From NCBI GenBank assembly GCA_019915015.1, contig JAHBBC010000015.1:744001-808000 (forward strand): 64,000 bases of DNA, given 5' to 3'. A model generated the notes under the pieces. The model did not search any database and was not told the DNA's origin. It was given only the letters and a program-made list of their open reading frames with translations. This DNA is from Auriscalpium vulgare. Lineage: Eukaryota > Basidiomycota > Agaricomycetes > Russulales > Auriscalpiaceae. Below, piece by piece: positions 44,277-56,381 of the stretch; positions within the stretch are counted from its first letter, which is position 1; the number at the start of each line of letters is the position of its first letter. The position numbers were made by a program, and so were the translations under genes.

Positions 44277-47159
44277 TTACTTGGCATTGCCGGCTTCCTC
44301 CGCGTCCAGCAAGGCAGCCCACTGCGCCCACGACATGGGCGGGGCGTCGATCAGCTCGCCGATCGGCAGCTTCTGTGCAACTACAGTACCCAATGTCAGC
44401 GAGATAATGTGACAAATGCAGTGGAGACTCACTTGGTGAGGCAGCGAAGGGAAGCACGGGCGTGACGCGGACCTTGGGCTCGGCGATGGGCAACGGCGGG
44501 GTGCTCGGAACGGGCGGAGTGCTAGGAGCGGGCGAGGTACTGGTGCTGGTAAGGGGCGTGCTGGGAGAAGGCGAGCTGCTGGGACTGGGCAAGGTGGTGA
44601 GAGCCGAGGACGTATCAGGCGCGACTGCGTTATTCGCGTTCCGGCGCTCGTACTCCTGCTCGAGCAGCATATACTCCTTGGCCATAGACTCCACCTTGCA
44701 CCAGTCGACCACAGGCGCGCGCGGTGCAGTGGGCCTCGGATGCGGTGCTTGGAGCGAGATTGACGCCGAGCAACAGATTGTCGGCGGCGGATCATCTTTG
44801 GTCGAGTTTGCGAGGTAAGCGGGCGGGCCGGAGGACGTATGGGAGTCGAGCGCTGGGAGAGGATCGAAGCACTCGATGCTCACCAGGGAAGTGGACGAAG
44901 GCAGGGGTAGCTCGAGCAAGCGAATTGGCGGCACCGTGTGCTCATAGCCATAGCGCCGCAGGATCGACGAGATGGAGCCTATTGAAGAGGTAGCTAGAGA
45001 ACCAGACCCTACATCCAGCAATCAGTGTCAGTCGTAGACCACGTTGACGGCGAAGAGACACTCACCGAGCGATGCGATGTCGCTATCGCCGGAGCTCGAG
45101 GCGTCTATGATAGAGCAGCGCTCATCGCGCAGCTGCTCCTCCAGAGTCTGGGCTCGGTCCTTCCAGCCCTCTGCAAGCAGAATCGCCTGAGAGCGCCTGA
45201 ACTCGAGCTCCTCGTTCTCCTCCCGGAGCTGAATCAGTTCGCGCGCCTTCTCCTTGAGGAACGCCATCGCGTCGGGGAAGTCCTCGGGCCATGATTTGCG
45301 GCTCTGCTGCTGGGCGTCGTGTAGTCTCGTGCGTGTCTTTGCGAGCTCGACGATGAGAAGCTTGGCATGGAATGCATATCCGCGGGCGGTTGAGTCCAGC
45401 CTATGCTGAACCCGCTGCGCGACCTCTGCCTCCTGTGCCGCTGCTTCGATTGTCGTCGTTAGCTCTGCGACTTGTGCACGAGAACTCTTCAGTTCGCCCT
45501 TAAGCTTGTCCGCTTCTGTCTCGAGAAGAGAGATCTTCTCGGACATGGCCACGTTGACTTCCTGTGACGCCTTTAGGCGATCCTCGTTGAGGTTGACATG
45601 CGTTTGATTCGACTCGAGAGTGAAGTTTTTCTCCGTGATAGCTGCTTGCGCGTCGCCATATGATCGCAGTAGCTCTTCGATGCGCGACTTGAGCACGTCG
45701 ATGGCGTTATTCTTTTCATGGAGAGCCGTCGTATTCCTTGCCGCCTCGTCTGCCGTCTTCTTCTCCGCCGCTGCGATCGCCCGAACCATCTTGGCATCCG
45801 CAGTGTCTGCACGTCGCACGCTCGCTTCTACCTCTTCGCAAAGCCTAGCCGCTGTTCGATCTTTGTTCGCCAACAAGCCATGTGCGTCCTGCTTCGCCAA
45901 AGTGATCTGCAGACGAAGATCCGTCTGCGTAGCCTCGGACTCCGCACAGACGGCTGCGATCCTCGCCTTCAGCTCCTCCAGCTCCCGTTGCTGAGCGTCC
46001 TTGGCTTGCTCCGTAGCGCGCGCCGCGGTGTCCTTCTCGTCGCACGTCAGCACCAGTGCCGCCTGGGTAGCCTCCAAGTTCTCGATCTCCGCCAATTGCG
46101 CGCGGATGATCTTGGCGTGCTCGATGCTGCGGTGGTGGAGCGTTGCTCTCTTCCACGCCTGTGCCCTGGTCGCCCTGGTCACCTTGGTCGGCTCGGTCGC
46201 CGATTGCGCCCGACGTTTATCGCGTGGAGACTGCAGGTCATACTGGACGCGCGAGATATCTGCGAGGGAGGCCTTGGTGCTCGGCAGGACTTCGATCTGT
46301 CGAATTGGCAGCGCCGCGTACTTGGCCTGGCTGTCCTCGACCCGCAGCTGCAACTGCAAATTTAGCGAAACGATGCAGATAGAAGGTGAGAAGGTTTACC
46401 ATTTGGCACCCACGCACATAGCAAAACACCACTTGTGCTAGAACGACCGACACTAATGCAACGATGGCCAAGCATATCTGGAAACGCCGTGAGGGAAGCA
46501 CTGAGTAAGCAATGATAGAAACTCACCAACGCCGTTGCATCAATTGGTGAATACGAAGATAGCCTGCTGAAGCCCGCCGCGACTTTGGTGAGCGTGCACG
46601 CCGGCTCCATATGTTCAGGAGCAATTGATACTCCTGCGAGGGCGGCGAGGACGATGCATGTCCATTGCGAGACCGGGCGACCCTTGAACTTGCGCTTTGA
46701 GGACACCGCAAGGGGCGTGGCTACCAACGCGAGGAGGAGGACTCCGGTGCTTGCGACCAGTGGGGATGCTCCGAGATCCGGTCGAAATGCGTAGAGCTGC
46801 ACGTCCCCGGGATGTGAGCCCGTTGGCAGCGGTGAGAGCGTGGAAGGTAGCGGGAGTAGCTGCGACGCCGTGGTCGACGCCGTTGGGACTCTGTCAGCCG
46901 ATGGAACGACGTCCGCAACTGGCCCGTCGGAAGACGTGGGTATATTGAAGACCAGCGGGTCGTCCGATGGGGAGCTCGGACCGTCGATCTTCGCCCGAAC
47001 AGGAGCGGCAGGGATGGCGGGCGTCCTCCATGGCCATGGGCGGCGAGAACGGCGCCCGCTGGGGATGAGGAGCACCGCAGTGCCGCGTGCGAAGCGTGCG
47101 AGCTGAACGCCGCAGTCGATGACGGCAGCGGTTATCGTAAGGATAACGAGGGTGAACAT
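44277..47159 (-). CDS. Membrane-anchored coiled-coil protein
   Basis: ATG 47159 opens MFTLVILTITAAVIDCGVQL, a hydrophobic N-terminal helix, then a Pro/Ser-rich loop and VASTGVLLLALVATPLAVSS, a second TM. IVLAALAGVSIA may be a third, and ICLAIVALVSVVLAQVVFCY in a separate exon another. A long exon (about 45065-46352) follows, almost all heptad-rich Glu/Lys/Ala/Leu sequence over about 420 residues. The 3' exons carry a Pro/Ser/Thr-rich linker with SMAKEYMLLEQEYERRNANN, and the final exon ends MSWAQWAALLDAEEAGNAK. This suggests a membrane-anchored tether or scaffold, but the family is not recognised. Its 3' end has been copied to 7772-8150. The gene at 56743-58061 has similar architecture. Confidence 0.7.
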
Positions 47160-47535
47160 TTTGGGAATGTCGTTGAGTGAGTGAAAGAAGGAGCGATGGC
47201 GGGCTGGCTGGCTGCAGGCTGCCAATTGTATGCGGCTGACATCCACCGAATCGAGAACTCTGCAATTCATCATGTAAGCCACATCTCATACACGTCGGTA
47301 TACTTAGAGCACATACGATATCCGTTCCGACGTGGCTCACACATTGGGGAGGATGTACCAGGAACGAGCGACCAAAGACGACATTCAGAGAGGGCGAGAT
47401 AGAACGAGGAGGTGTCCACGTCAAGATCTCAGCTCGCAGGTCGAGCGCGCCACAACAAGAGCTGATGAAGATCATGGAGATCATTCGGCACCTTTCGACC
47501 ATCGAAGAGATAGCTTCGGGAGGTTTCGAAGGCGT

Positions 47536-48290
47536 CTAGTGGGGTTCAGTGGTTCTGTCCACCTCCCTGGAGCGCGACAACACGTCTGGCCACCGCGGGT
47601 GATCCGGCAGGCCCTGCTGGAAGTGCTTCACCGCAAGCACCATCTGCTGTGCGCAAACGTCTGCAACTATGCCCCCTGTCCCGGTAGCAAGCCCCGTCAT
47701 CAAGACGCGTCGTATGCGCTCTGCTGGCCCACGCGCCTCGTTCCATCGTTGGAGAGCGACGAGTAGTGACCACATGCAGTTGTAAACCAGGTCGCGGTGC
47801 CAGCTGACGTCCTGCGGCGTACGCATTGTGGGCAATATCGCGATAGTACGCGTGCCCCACTTATTTGAGGGTCCCGCGACGCTGCTGGGAAGCGGCACGA
47901 TGGAGCATGATCCTGGAGGAATGAATCCGTTCCAAGTTTCGCGAATGTATGCTTGACAATGGTCTGTGAGCGCGTACTTGTCTCCTGGCCTGCCACCAAA
48001 CACTTCGGAAAGCACCATGTCAAGGCTGTATAGACGATGGCATGAGAACGCGGTCGTTCGATGAAACTGAGCCATGCTCACCCGCCGTCCATGATTGCGA
48101 AAGAGTTGGCAGGGGAAACGATGCAGTCGCACTTTGTCTCCTCCGCTGGGAGCTCACCGAAGCGGCCCTGAAGGAGCGTGAACGGGTGTGTGTCGCCGTC
48201 GTAGTGATCCTGAATCGCTTGTTGCCATCTTTCAAAGAGCGTGGGCTTGTGTGTTGAGGAGCTGATGAGAAGGAATTGAGGAAGTGACAT
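47536..48290 (-). CDS. Macro-domain protein (ADP-ribose-binding fold)
   Basis: ATG 48290 starts MSLPQFLLISSSTHKPTLFE. KCDCIVSPANSFAIMDGG matches the macro-domain ligand loop (NSxxxxxxGG). An intron (about 48022-48077) joins LDMVLSEVFGG. PPGSCSIVPLPSS, IAILPTMRTPQDVSW and VLMTGLATGTGGIVADVCAQ complete the fold, the TGLATGTGG loop being the expected phosphate-binding segment. Stop at 47536. The product is about 230 aa, a single domain. Macro domains bind ADP-ribose or hydrolyse its derivatives; the exact substrate is not inferable. Two exons, intact. Confidence 0.75.
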
Positions 48291-48856
48291 GGTCACCTTG
48301 CGGTCAGAAGAGATGAGGGATCTGAGGCGAAGTATCGAAGTATCGGCAAGACGGGGGCGCCAATGACGAGGGAGCGATCCAGAGACAAACGTGAAAAGTG
48401 GATTAAATCCTTGCCGCGGGCTGCAGAGGATCATATGATCATCGTCGGAGGAGGACCAGGAGTAACTATCTGACTCGGCGGTGACGACGCGTCGCGTCGG
48501 TCCGAATCCCGAGTCCGACTCAGCGACGACTCACTGGTCACTTGATCAACGGGTCAACCTCAACGACTCTTCTCTAGCTGCTGTTTCTGGACTCATACAT
48601 GACAGTGTCGTCAGCCCAGGTTAGCAGTGCGTGCATACTCATTGCTTGGCTGTATGGTATCTCACTCACAGGCAACTTACTTACTCATAGACCCAAGTCA
48701 CCCTCCACTTGCCCTTCACTAGGCAGAAAGGCACGGGGACGTATCGAAGAATTGATCCTATCGCTGAGGTGCGCGTTTGACAACGGCCTGGCCGTCTATA
48801 ATACTTCCCCTCATCTGTGAGATCACATCGGCGTTCATTTTAGTTGGTCGCACCGA

Positions 48857-49996
48857 ATGGCTAGCGTCGTACCCCCCGAAGTTATCATGTCGATCTTCGA
48901 CATGACCCACCCGCCCCAAGGAACGCATGGCATTAAGGCGAACTCCTTCTTGCCTACTGTCGCTCTCATCAACAAATCCTACTTGAACTATGCGCGGCGG
49001 AACCTCTACTCGGAAGTACATCTGAATGCTCCTGATCACGGCGACTCGTGCGAAGACACCGTCCAGAAATTCATGGAGACAGTGGCGAATACACCCCTCC
49101 TTGCGGCTATGGTTCGATATATCCACTACGGTGGCGGAAAGGCGGTCACGGAGGACGAGACGCACGCCTTGTCCATCGCTATCTCATCATGCACGGGTCT
49201 CTTGCATCTCCGCATCTTCGGTTACGACTGGTTCGCCGTTCGCAACGTTTCCCAGTCTATAATGACGCGCCCAAGCCTCGAAACACTCGAGATATCGACC
49301 TTCACTCTCATGAGGGAATACACCAGCATCTTCTCCACGCTATCGTCCTTTATTTTAATGATCCAGAGCCTGTCGCGCATCCGTTCGGTCATCATACACC
49401 CTCAGACCGTGGGGTGGGACCGAGATGCACCCGACCGTCTGTCACAAATCGTAGTGGGGGCCTGCCCTCTATTGGAGAAGTTCGTCTACGGATGCGGAGA
49501 TTATTGGGACAATCGCCATGTCGTCGCCTTGGCCAGGATGGCCCCGTTCGTCTCTGTCCTCGAACTTACCGGCACCGTCACCAATATCAGAAACACTGGA
49601 CTAACCATTGCCCTGGAGGCATGGTCCGGAACCTTGACGGAAATGACCTTCCACTTCCCTCTCTCCGAACTCCGCCATGGCTCGCACGATGCATTTGGAA
49701 TCGATGACGTCGTGACAAGGATGCCGCGCCTCCGTACCCTCCGTCTTAGCACGGCTTTCATCCTTCCGACTGGCTTTCTGCGAGGCCCTCCGAACCTGGA
49801 ACATCTGGAGTACACGTTGTGGCAGGGCCAGTTCGCCGAGCTAACGGAAATTCTCGAGAGGCCGAGCACATTACCGAACCTGAAAACGCTGAGCGTGTGG
49901 CAATTTGGTAACGAGGGCGAAAGCGTGGCACTCGACAATAATCGTGAAGACTTGATGCAGCTCTGTGATGGCCGAGGACTTGTGCTGATCCCGTAG
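48857..49996 (+). CDS. F-box-like protein with degenerate LRRs, gene 1
   Basis: A single-exon frame of 379 aa from ATG 48857 to 49996. The N-terminus (VVPPEVIMSIFDM, then VALINKSYLNYARRNLYSEV) fits the F-box pattern of LPxEVxxxIF and a later YxxARRxLY. The rest has leucine-rich spacing such as LLHLRIFGYDWF, LETLEISTFTLM, LRTLRLSTAF and LPNLKTLSVWQFG. F-box proteins recruit substrates to SCF ubiquitin ligases; Agaricomycetes have hundreds. Substrate unknown. Codon use and length look intact. Confidence 0.75.
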   Translation: MASVVPPEVIMSIFDMTHPPQGTHGIKANSFLPTVALINKSYLNYARRNLYSEVHLNAPDHGDSCEDTVQKFMETVANTPLLAAMVRYIHYGGGKAVTEDETHALSIAISSCTGLLHLRIFGYDWFAVRNVSQSIMTRPSLETLEISTFTLMREYTSIFSTLSSFILMIQSLSRIRSVIIHPQTVGWDRDAPDRLSQIVVGACPLLEKFVYGCGDYWDNRHVVALARMAPFVSVLELTGTVTNIRNTGLTIALEAWSGTLTEMTFHFPLSELRHGSHDAFGIDDVVTRMPRLRTLRLSTAFILPTGFLRGPPNLEHLEYTLWQGQFAELTEILERPSTLPNLKTLSVWQFGNEGESVALDNNREDLMQLCDGRGLVLIP

Positions 49997-50245
49997 GTGG
50001 CGACCCCTTGCTTTGCAGTCGCGCATACTCACCTCTTTCCTTACAAGGCGCCTTAGCTACTCCTGGTACGCTGCTACTCGCTACCACTGGTCACGACCAT
50101 CTGACTAACGAATAAACACTAGTTCGAATAATGCAGAATAACAATAGAGTGCAAGGGAATATAATGGCCCGTTTGTATAATAAAGGCGCTCATTCGGAGT
50201 CATAGCGTGGAAAGCATATAGCATGGTACCTCATGAACGCGTGAA

Positions 50246-51094
50246 TCATGGACGCATAACGCCTCTAGGCCTGGAGCATATCCTCCGCTCCACACCTGGC
50301 TGTCTCAGAGCCCCGACAACATCTTCGATCGTCCACCCCCACCTCTGTCGCAACTCTTCTCCGATTTCTGCCGCGGAGAGTTCTGCCTTCTCGTGGGAGA
50401 CGCCATCAAGGCGGGCTTGGAAGGGAAGCGAGTCCTGCGAACTCCAGTCGCTATCCTCCGCGGCAGTGTAGAAGCTCTCTCCGGCGGACGCAGGGCTCCA
50501 TGCTTCTGGCCACGCTTGGAGAGTGTCCTGGAAGCCGCGCACGGCGCCTGATGCTGTCGCTTTTTGAGGTCAGCCACTGTCATCTTCCTCGCCATTGCCG
50601 ACTACTCACTAATATCTGACCTTGATACGTAAGTCACTTCCTCGCGGCCGTCCTTCATCGTTTCCAAGGAGGGCACGGGTTTCCTCTTTTTTGCGGGCTG
50701 TCAGCAAGCCGTTGTTACCGACCAACAAAGATTTGCGTACCTTTACGCGGTACTCGTTCACCTTCTCACTAGACGGAGGTGTCAGACCAGCCAACACTCC
50801 CTCCTCGTACTCGTCGCGTGCTCTGACGCGCAACCAGTCCTGCATCGTCATACGCGTGTCTCGCCAATGGTGCTCCAAAACGCCCCGATTATCCCAGGAA
50901 ACGTCTCCGACGACTGTTCGAGGACCAGCCTCCGTAGCAGCTTGGCCATTGGTCACCTGGACCGGCTTCACTGCCGCATGCACGACGTCGGCTGTGTTGC
51001 TCCGAACAGAGGACATCCACGTTCTAAGCCTACGCCACAAATGCTGTGCGTCGAACATCGAGGAGCCGGAGGCGTGATGTGGAAGAGTGAACAT
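50246..51094 (-). CDS. Hypothetical protein
   Basis: ATG 51094 gives MFTLPHHASGSSMFDAQHLW and an open frame to NEYRVK. A 43-nt intron (donor GTACGC) then joins a lysine-rich exon (PAKKRKPVPSLETMKDGREE). After another intron with several possible acceptors, the terminal exon contains VRGFQDTLQAWPEAW, an Asp/Ser-rich middle and EELRQRWGWTIEDVVGALRQ, ending at 50246. About 230 aa. No domain recognised. Mixed basic and acidic composition and no TM. Gene reality is supported by frame continuity over introns only. Confidence 0.45.
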
Positions 51095-51390
51095 CAGAGC
51101 CTCGGGACAGTGGAAGGGAAAGGAAGGGGTTTATGGAAGAGCACCTCCTTGCCTTAGGAAGGGTATAAAAGGCGATATGGTAAGCGGCTAACCAGTAGGA
51201 GCGAGGCGCCCGGTCTCGCACAACGGAGTCCGCAAGCCACACGCATGTCCTCGCGGCAGAAGAACATTTGGAACCGAGTCCAGATACCTGCTACCCTACT
51301 GCCCTGTTCGTGGAGCTATCCTGTGTGCTGGTACCGCCAATCGGGCGATGGTGGTCTCCTTGGCTGCGTCGCTGGATCGCCGCGGCATAA

Positions 51391-51624
51391 TTACCGGAAC
51401 TGTGCGCACAGAGTGGTGAAGGCAAGACAACCTCGAGGATTCATTTCTCGCCCGCAGCGTATAAAAGTACGATTTTCTTTTTTGTTGACCTGCAACGCAC
51501 TTCATCCGCGACGCAAGCAGCGCGATCACATATGACTCACCTTGGCTCTTGGTCCTGCCTCCACGCTTCGGCATGTGTCGCCTTTGACAAATGGGTGTAA
51601 GTACTGCTTGCGCGTCGTTGCCAT
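51391..51624 (-). CDS. Possible small spliced gene
   Basis: ATG 51624 reads MATTRKQYLHPFVKGDTCRS and continues to a textbook 50-nt intron (GTGAGT...GCAG), then a second exon ending at TAA 51391. The product is about 58 aa. The same frame is open upstream of the ATG (ESGLELWGKTTHEYM), so the true start may lie further upstream. No family recognised. Kept only because of the good intron. Confidence 0.2.
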
Positions 51625-52314
51625 GTATTCGTGCGTCGTCTTGCCCCAAAGTTCGAGGCCAGACTCGTTCGGTCTGAAACCCCTTGGGTGGTGGCGGGCG
51701 CAATGCGTATCAGACCGCCCCAGCTTCTGCCTCGTTGACCACACGTTGAGATCGTGCTCTCTTGCAATTGGGACCCCGCAGCTCGCATGATGGGGACCGC
51801 ATCGAGCTGCACGCACCGACACAATCCGAGGTGGCGGCTGTGAATGCGGGAGTTGCGATGCAACACATGGCACTGAAACGTTATCCGAGTCAGCTGCGCG
51901 CTGTTATTATGACCCATCCCACGCGCCCAATGTTGCTGTTGGCATACAACATGGACGCGGACGTTTGACGGGTCCGGCCATATTCCGTCGCCTATACCGT
52001 GAAGATATGCCTATCGAGTGAGGCATTGAGGAGTTATTCACCAACTGACGCACGGGTTATCGCACCTGATCACTGCAAAGTTTGCCTCGCGTCTTGAAAT
52101 CATTTTCGCTGTCAGACACACCTTGGAAGAATTTTGTTACATAAAAGTTGCAACCCCGTCGCCCCGAGCAGGGCGCTCGACTGGCGCTCGTGGCAACGGA
52201 AACGAGCGCTTACGCGGCAAATCTTGCAAACGAACCACCACGACCCGAACCGAAAGTGCGTGATTTCCGGTTCGCACTCATTCTTCTGCTACAACACGCG
52301 CATAGGCGCAAATA
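51625..52314. other. Intergenic, nothing recognised
   Basis: Apart from the open extension of the small frame to about 51870, no gene is seen before the F-box gene at 52315. Confidence 0.4.
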
Positions 52315-53412
52315 ATGGTCCCTCAACTGCCAATAGACGTGATCATTGATATCCTCGAATGCCTCTGTGACACATTGGGTGTACGATCTTCGGGGTACAA
52401 GACGCTGGCGTCCTGCGCCTTGGTATGCGCGGCTTGGACACCTCCCGCACAAAAAATCCTGTTCAGAACGCTCCAAGAGACCACGAACCCGACGTGGTTT
52501 TCTCATGCCATTCGCTCGATCGAAGGCAATCCCGTGTTGGGATCATATGTCCGCTCGCTTGATGTCGCTGTCTATCACCATGAATTTACCTACCACATCC
52601 CGCTAGCTGCCTTCGTTCGCATGCTCTCCGCGTGTCCTCGGGTGTTCAAGCTCTCCATGGCATTCCGGATCGATTGGCTGCACTCAACCGCGATGGAGGA
52701 GCTCGCACGGCTTTCCCACCTCGAGATCACCACTATTAAGTGGATCGGTAAATCGCCTGCGATCTACCAATTCATGAATCTTTGGCACAAGACTGTCCGA
52801 TTTGCGGCCCTCGACCAATCGTTTGGTCTTCCCTTGCCATCCATACCGCGCCAGCCATTTGCACTCCATCAGTTGGTTCTTTCCAGCGTTGTCACGGTGG
52901 ATCGTGAAGTTGTCTTGTGGTTCCTCCCCATTCCCTCCGAAGATACTACTTCGGAACGGAGACCGCTCCGTATTTTGGAACTTTCTACGTACCTCCACGA
53001 CCCATGGCGCATCATAGCAGCGCGGAACTCAGAGCTATATTCCCTCACCCTCAACTCTGGCGTTCCACCCACTCCAGAATCATACAAGGTCTTGCAGGAG
53101 CTGATACTCCGCCAGCTTCCGCCCTCTCGTAGCGGCGCAATCGTGCTGCCCAAGAGCCTCACCCACTGCGGATTCCATCCCCGAAATGGTTCGCACGGAC
53201 ACGACTCCCTACGTGATGTTTTGATACCTGCTCTGCGCGCACTTCCCCACTTGCGCTGCATCACATTGAATCAATTTGTCTCCGAAAACAATGTGTCGGC
53301 CCTGGAGGATTTATGTCGGCGCAACGGGGCTACGCTGACCATATATCCTGGGTCGTATGAACCTCCGTTTCCAGTACGTACACCATTCGCACGTCGACAT
53401 CATTCACGCTGA
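52315..53412 (+). CDS. F-box-like protein, gene 2
   Basis: A single-exon frame of 365 aa. The N-terminus VPQLPIDVIIDILECLCDTL followed by LASCALVCAAWTPPAQKILF is a good F-box (LPxDVIxxIL, CALVCxAW). The C-terminal part has weak leucine-rich repeats (LRILELSTYL, LYSLTLNSG, LQELILRQLPP, LRCITLNQF). It is a likely SCF adaptor and is only distantly like the F-box gene at 48857. It ends 112 bp from the convergent DUF4139 gene. Confidence 0.8.
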   Translation: MVPQLPIDVIIDILECLCDTLGVRSSGYKTLASCALVCAAWTPPAQKILFRTLQETTNPTWFSHAIRSIEGNPVLGSYVRSLDVAVYHHEFTYHIPLAAFVRMLSACPRVFKLSMAFRIDWLHSTAMEELARLSHLEITTIKWIGKSPAIYQFMNLWHKTVRFAALDQSFGLPLPSIPRQPFALHQLVLSSVVTVDREVVLWFLPIPSEDTTSERRPLRILELSTYLHDPWRIIAARNSELYSLTLNSGVPPTPESYKVLQELILRQLPPSRSGAIVLPKSLTHCGFHPRNGSHGHDSLRDVLIPALRALPHLRCITLNQFVSENNVSALEDLCRRNGATLTIYPGSYEPPFPVRTPFARRHHSR

Positions 53413-53524
53413 TCGAAGTTACAGGATTACAATGGCGTCTGAAAGATCGAGAACGCAGCTTCAGCGTTTCTCAGATACGCTCCTTACACTCAAAGCTCGT
53501 GGTGCAACGATACAGACACACCCC

Positions 53525-55481
53525 CTAGTACTCAACCCACTTGACGCTGGCCGGGGCCTTCACATCCCACACAGCCTCCAGAGTGAGCTCTTGGCCAGCC
53601 CCGATGGTGCCTACCCATTCAAACAAGCCCGCTTTCTTCCCGCCGCTCCCTTCCTTCACTGTGCCCCAGCGGACCTTGTACCGTTGCTCCGCGCCGTTAT
53701 CACCTGTGTCGTCGGCCTCTTTCTCCTCCCCGTCCTTCGCATCAATAAGGACCTCAGGCTGACGGAGTACGACGTTGACGCGCTTGTCATCGTCGGAGAC
53801 CGGTAGAGCGTCGCGCACGATGAGAGTGGGAAGATCGAATGCATGCCGGTTATGAATGGTGGCGCGACTCGTGTACGTCGTGGTGCTCAGCTGTTCGCTG
53901 AAAGGTCTGTCCGGCGCGCTCGTCACGTTTGCGGTGCGGCTGTAGCGGATGCGCGTATCAGGGTCAGCGCCTAGAGTGCACTCGAAGGCGTCTCCTGCTG
54001 TGATGTCATTCTGAGGAAATTGTTAGGCAAGCAAACAGATACAGTGACGTAGATAGAGCTTGCCTTTATCGAAGTTTGTGATACAAAACTATCGTCGACG
54101 AAAACATGAACCGGTCCAGGTAACAAACGATAGTCGCTGGTGTTCTTCACGTTGGCCTACGAATGATCGTCATAGGAATTCACATGGAGAGCAAGACTGT
54201 TAAGTACCTGAAGGTATGTCACAGCCTTGGCTTTGGGCACGGCAACGTAAGTGACGACCGACTCAAATGTCAGGTGTGCGACCGACACCTGGTGCGCCGT
54301 CGAGTCACTAGCGACGCTCGATGCGCCGTCCACAGAGTAGGTCACAGACAGGGGGCTCTCTTTCACGATGGCCGCCGCAGGCAAGGTGAACGGTGCTGGC
54401 GTGAAGTCGTCCTCAGCCCCATCCCAGTCTTCTTCCTCCTCTTCAGATGCAGCAACTTCCGATGCTTCGGTAATGGCCATTTTTCTATACCGTACAGATG
54501 GCGCTGGGGGACGAGAGACCGACGACAGTCGCATGCTCTTGTGTTTCACCGGCGATTTCACCGGCAATACCGGTGGTCGTATACGAGTGGGGAACAGCTC
54601 AGGAATGGTTTGACTGGTGAGATCCATTTCTGCCGTGCTCAGAGTAAGACTGACATCGTTCCAGTCTTCTCCTGTGCTCTGCGTAATTCGTGCTCGATAA
54701 TGCAGGGAGACGGTGGATGTGTGCTGGCCATCTTCTGTAGTCGCATGAAGCTCATACACAGGCGCCCAAGAGGCATTGTGCACGACTAAGGAAAGGTCAG
54801 AAACCAAATACGCGCGACGAGACAGGGAGACGCACTGTACGTGAGCTTCAATTCGATCTCCGTCTGCTCCTCTGTCATGATGACCGCTGTCACCTTCCCG
54901 TTGGTACTCCCCTTTGACACCGGAACCTCCGCTTGAAGCTTGTTTATGGTCCTAGATAGCTGAAGGATTTCTTCGTCGAGATCCGCCTGTGCTTTGGCGA
55001 TCTCTTCCGATCGATCGAGGTACTTGGAGACAAAGTCGTGCGCTTGCTCAGGCGAAACATGCTCGCCGTTGAGTGACTCTGAGTAGGTCTCCAAGGTCGT
55101 TGAGGCGGCCGTCAGCGCATCGTTCCTCTTGCGAAGGCGACGCTGCTTTGCGAATAAAAGCCGAACAACTTCTGCGGTGCTCTCGGGCGAGATGTCTGCG
55201 GCATTACTGTCAAGCGTACAGACGACATCGAACAGCTGAGCATTGCCGAGACCAGTGACGCGGGCAGAATCGGTGTCGATTGAGCCAGGGAGGCGATGGA
55301 TTTCAACCTTATTCTGCCCTTGCTGGAGATATTGTTAGTATGAAAATCAGGGGATATGAGAATGATGACGCACCTCGAGCGAAAGCTTGAACTTGCGCAC
55401 AACTTCCGCTTGGGACGATTTGAAGACAGTCACAGAAGACACAGGGTACTCAGACGCATCGACACGAGTAGTGCTGGTCAT
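53525..55481 (-). CDS. DUF4140/DUF4139 (mucoidy inhibitor A-like) protein
   Basis: ATG 55481 gives VSSVTVFKSSQAEVVRKFKL and, after an intron, GQNKVEIHRLPGSIDTDS, the N-terminal DUF4140 pattern. A coiled-coil follows (AKQRRLRKRNDALTAAS, then KAQADLDEEILQLSRTINKL). The DUF4139 domain begins LTYVVHNASWAPVYELHA and contains LHYRARITQSTGEDWNDVSL and LTLSTAEMDL. It carries an acidic insertion (ASEEEEEDWDGAEDD) and ends with RATIHNRHAFDLPTLIVRDA and WDVKAPASVKWVEY before the stop at 53525. The ITQSTGEDW core is strongly conserved. These proteins are widespread in fungi and bacteria; their biochemical role is not established. Confidence 0.85.
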
Positions 55482-55751
55482 GATGAAGGCGAAGGACAGA
55501 GTTTGGAGAGGTGCGTCAGGCGACGCCAACTATTTATTGAAGCCCAAGAGAGCGGAGCGCTAGCCTGTCATACGGATATTCCCCCTGGCGGGGCCGCACA
55601 GCACTAGAGGATCCGAGACTGTCTGACTCCTGTTCCGTAAAGGTCATCGTGTCCAAAACGTGTTAACGTCGATGGTAGAGGGCTGTGACTCCAGAGGCGC
55701 GCTGCCGGCCCTGACCGACACGGTTCTGAATCCTCCACACGGCCACACACA

Positions 55752-56381
55752 ATGGGCTCACCACTTTCAAGTTCCTGGAAACGTTCCCTTCCCAGCCTTT
55801 TCAGCGGCAAAGCATACCGCATCGTCCTTCTCCAGTACGAACGCGATGGCTATGGACTCGGCACTGAGGAGCATCTCCACTGGGCGTTCGCTCTGCTCAA
55901 ACCAAACCAAATTCATGGCAAAACCTTCCAAGTCTTTGCACGGCAATACAGCGATGAGCGCGGCCTCGTCTGGGAGTCATATCTCAATCGCAGTGTGGCA
56001 CTGGACGAAACTAGGAAATGTCTCGGCGGCGTTGAGGTCGGGGTAATCGCAAAGCGCGACCTCCACAAATTCCATCAGGCGAGTCGTTCGCTCGAATTCT
56101 GCCAGCACGCTTTGACATGGCTGCCATTGGATGGGTTCTAGTTGATTGCCGGGCACCCGCCAGTGTCGAAGTTTGAGGGATGGAATTGCAGGGACTGGAT
56201 CGTGGAAGTGGTCTCCCTGTTGGCCGCACATGGCTGGGCAGCCTCGTTCATCTCGGACCAGGCTGCATTCCTTCCGTCCCTGAAGCATGCGAGCCGCGTC
56301 ACCAAGTCGATTTACGATTTGCATTCAGACAAGGTCCCGGCGACCATTGTGCCTCTGGAAAGGTTGGGCGCTCGAGGATAG
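55752..56381 (+). pseudogene. Uncharacterised protein interrupted by one in-frame TAG
   Basis: ATG 55752 opens MGSPLSSSWKRSLPSLFSGK, then YRIVLLQYERDGYGLG, EEHLHWAFALLKP and GKTFQVFARQYSDERGLVWE. TAG at 56139-56141 interrupts. The same frame continues directly with VSKFEGWNCRDWIVEVVSLL, then AAHGWAASF and IYDLHSDKVPATIVPLERLG to the stop at 56381. The order (an HWAF strand early, NCRDWxxEVxxxL late) resembles a small Agaricomycete family of unknown function, about 200 aa. The only GT..AG pair spanning the TAG is 29 nt and shifts the frame. The options are therefore a recent nonsense mutation, a sequencing error or readthrough. Confidence 0.5.

Noticed and set aside
48480..48530. tRNA-like T-loop text (GGTCCGAATCCCGAGTCC)
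   Set aside because: No matching acceptor stem, D arm or anticodon arm could be placed around it.
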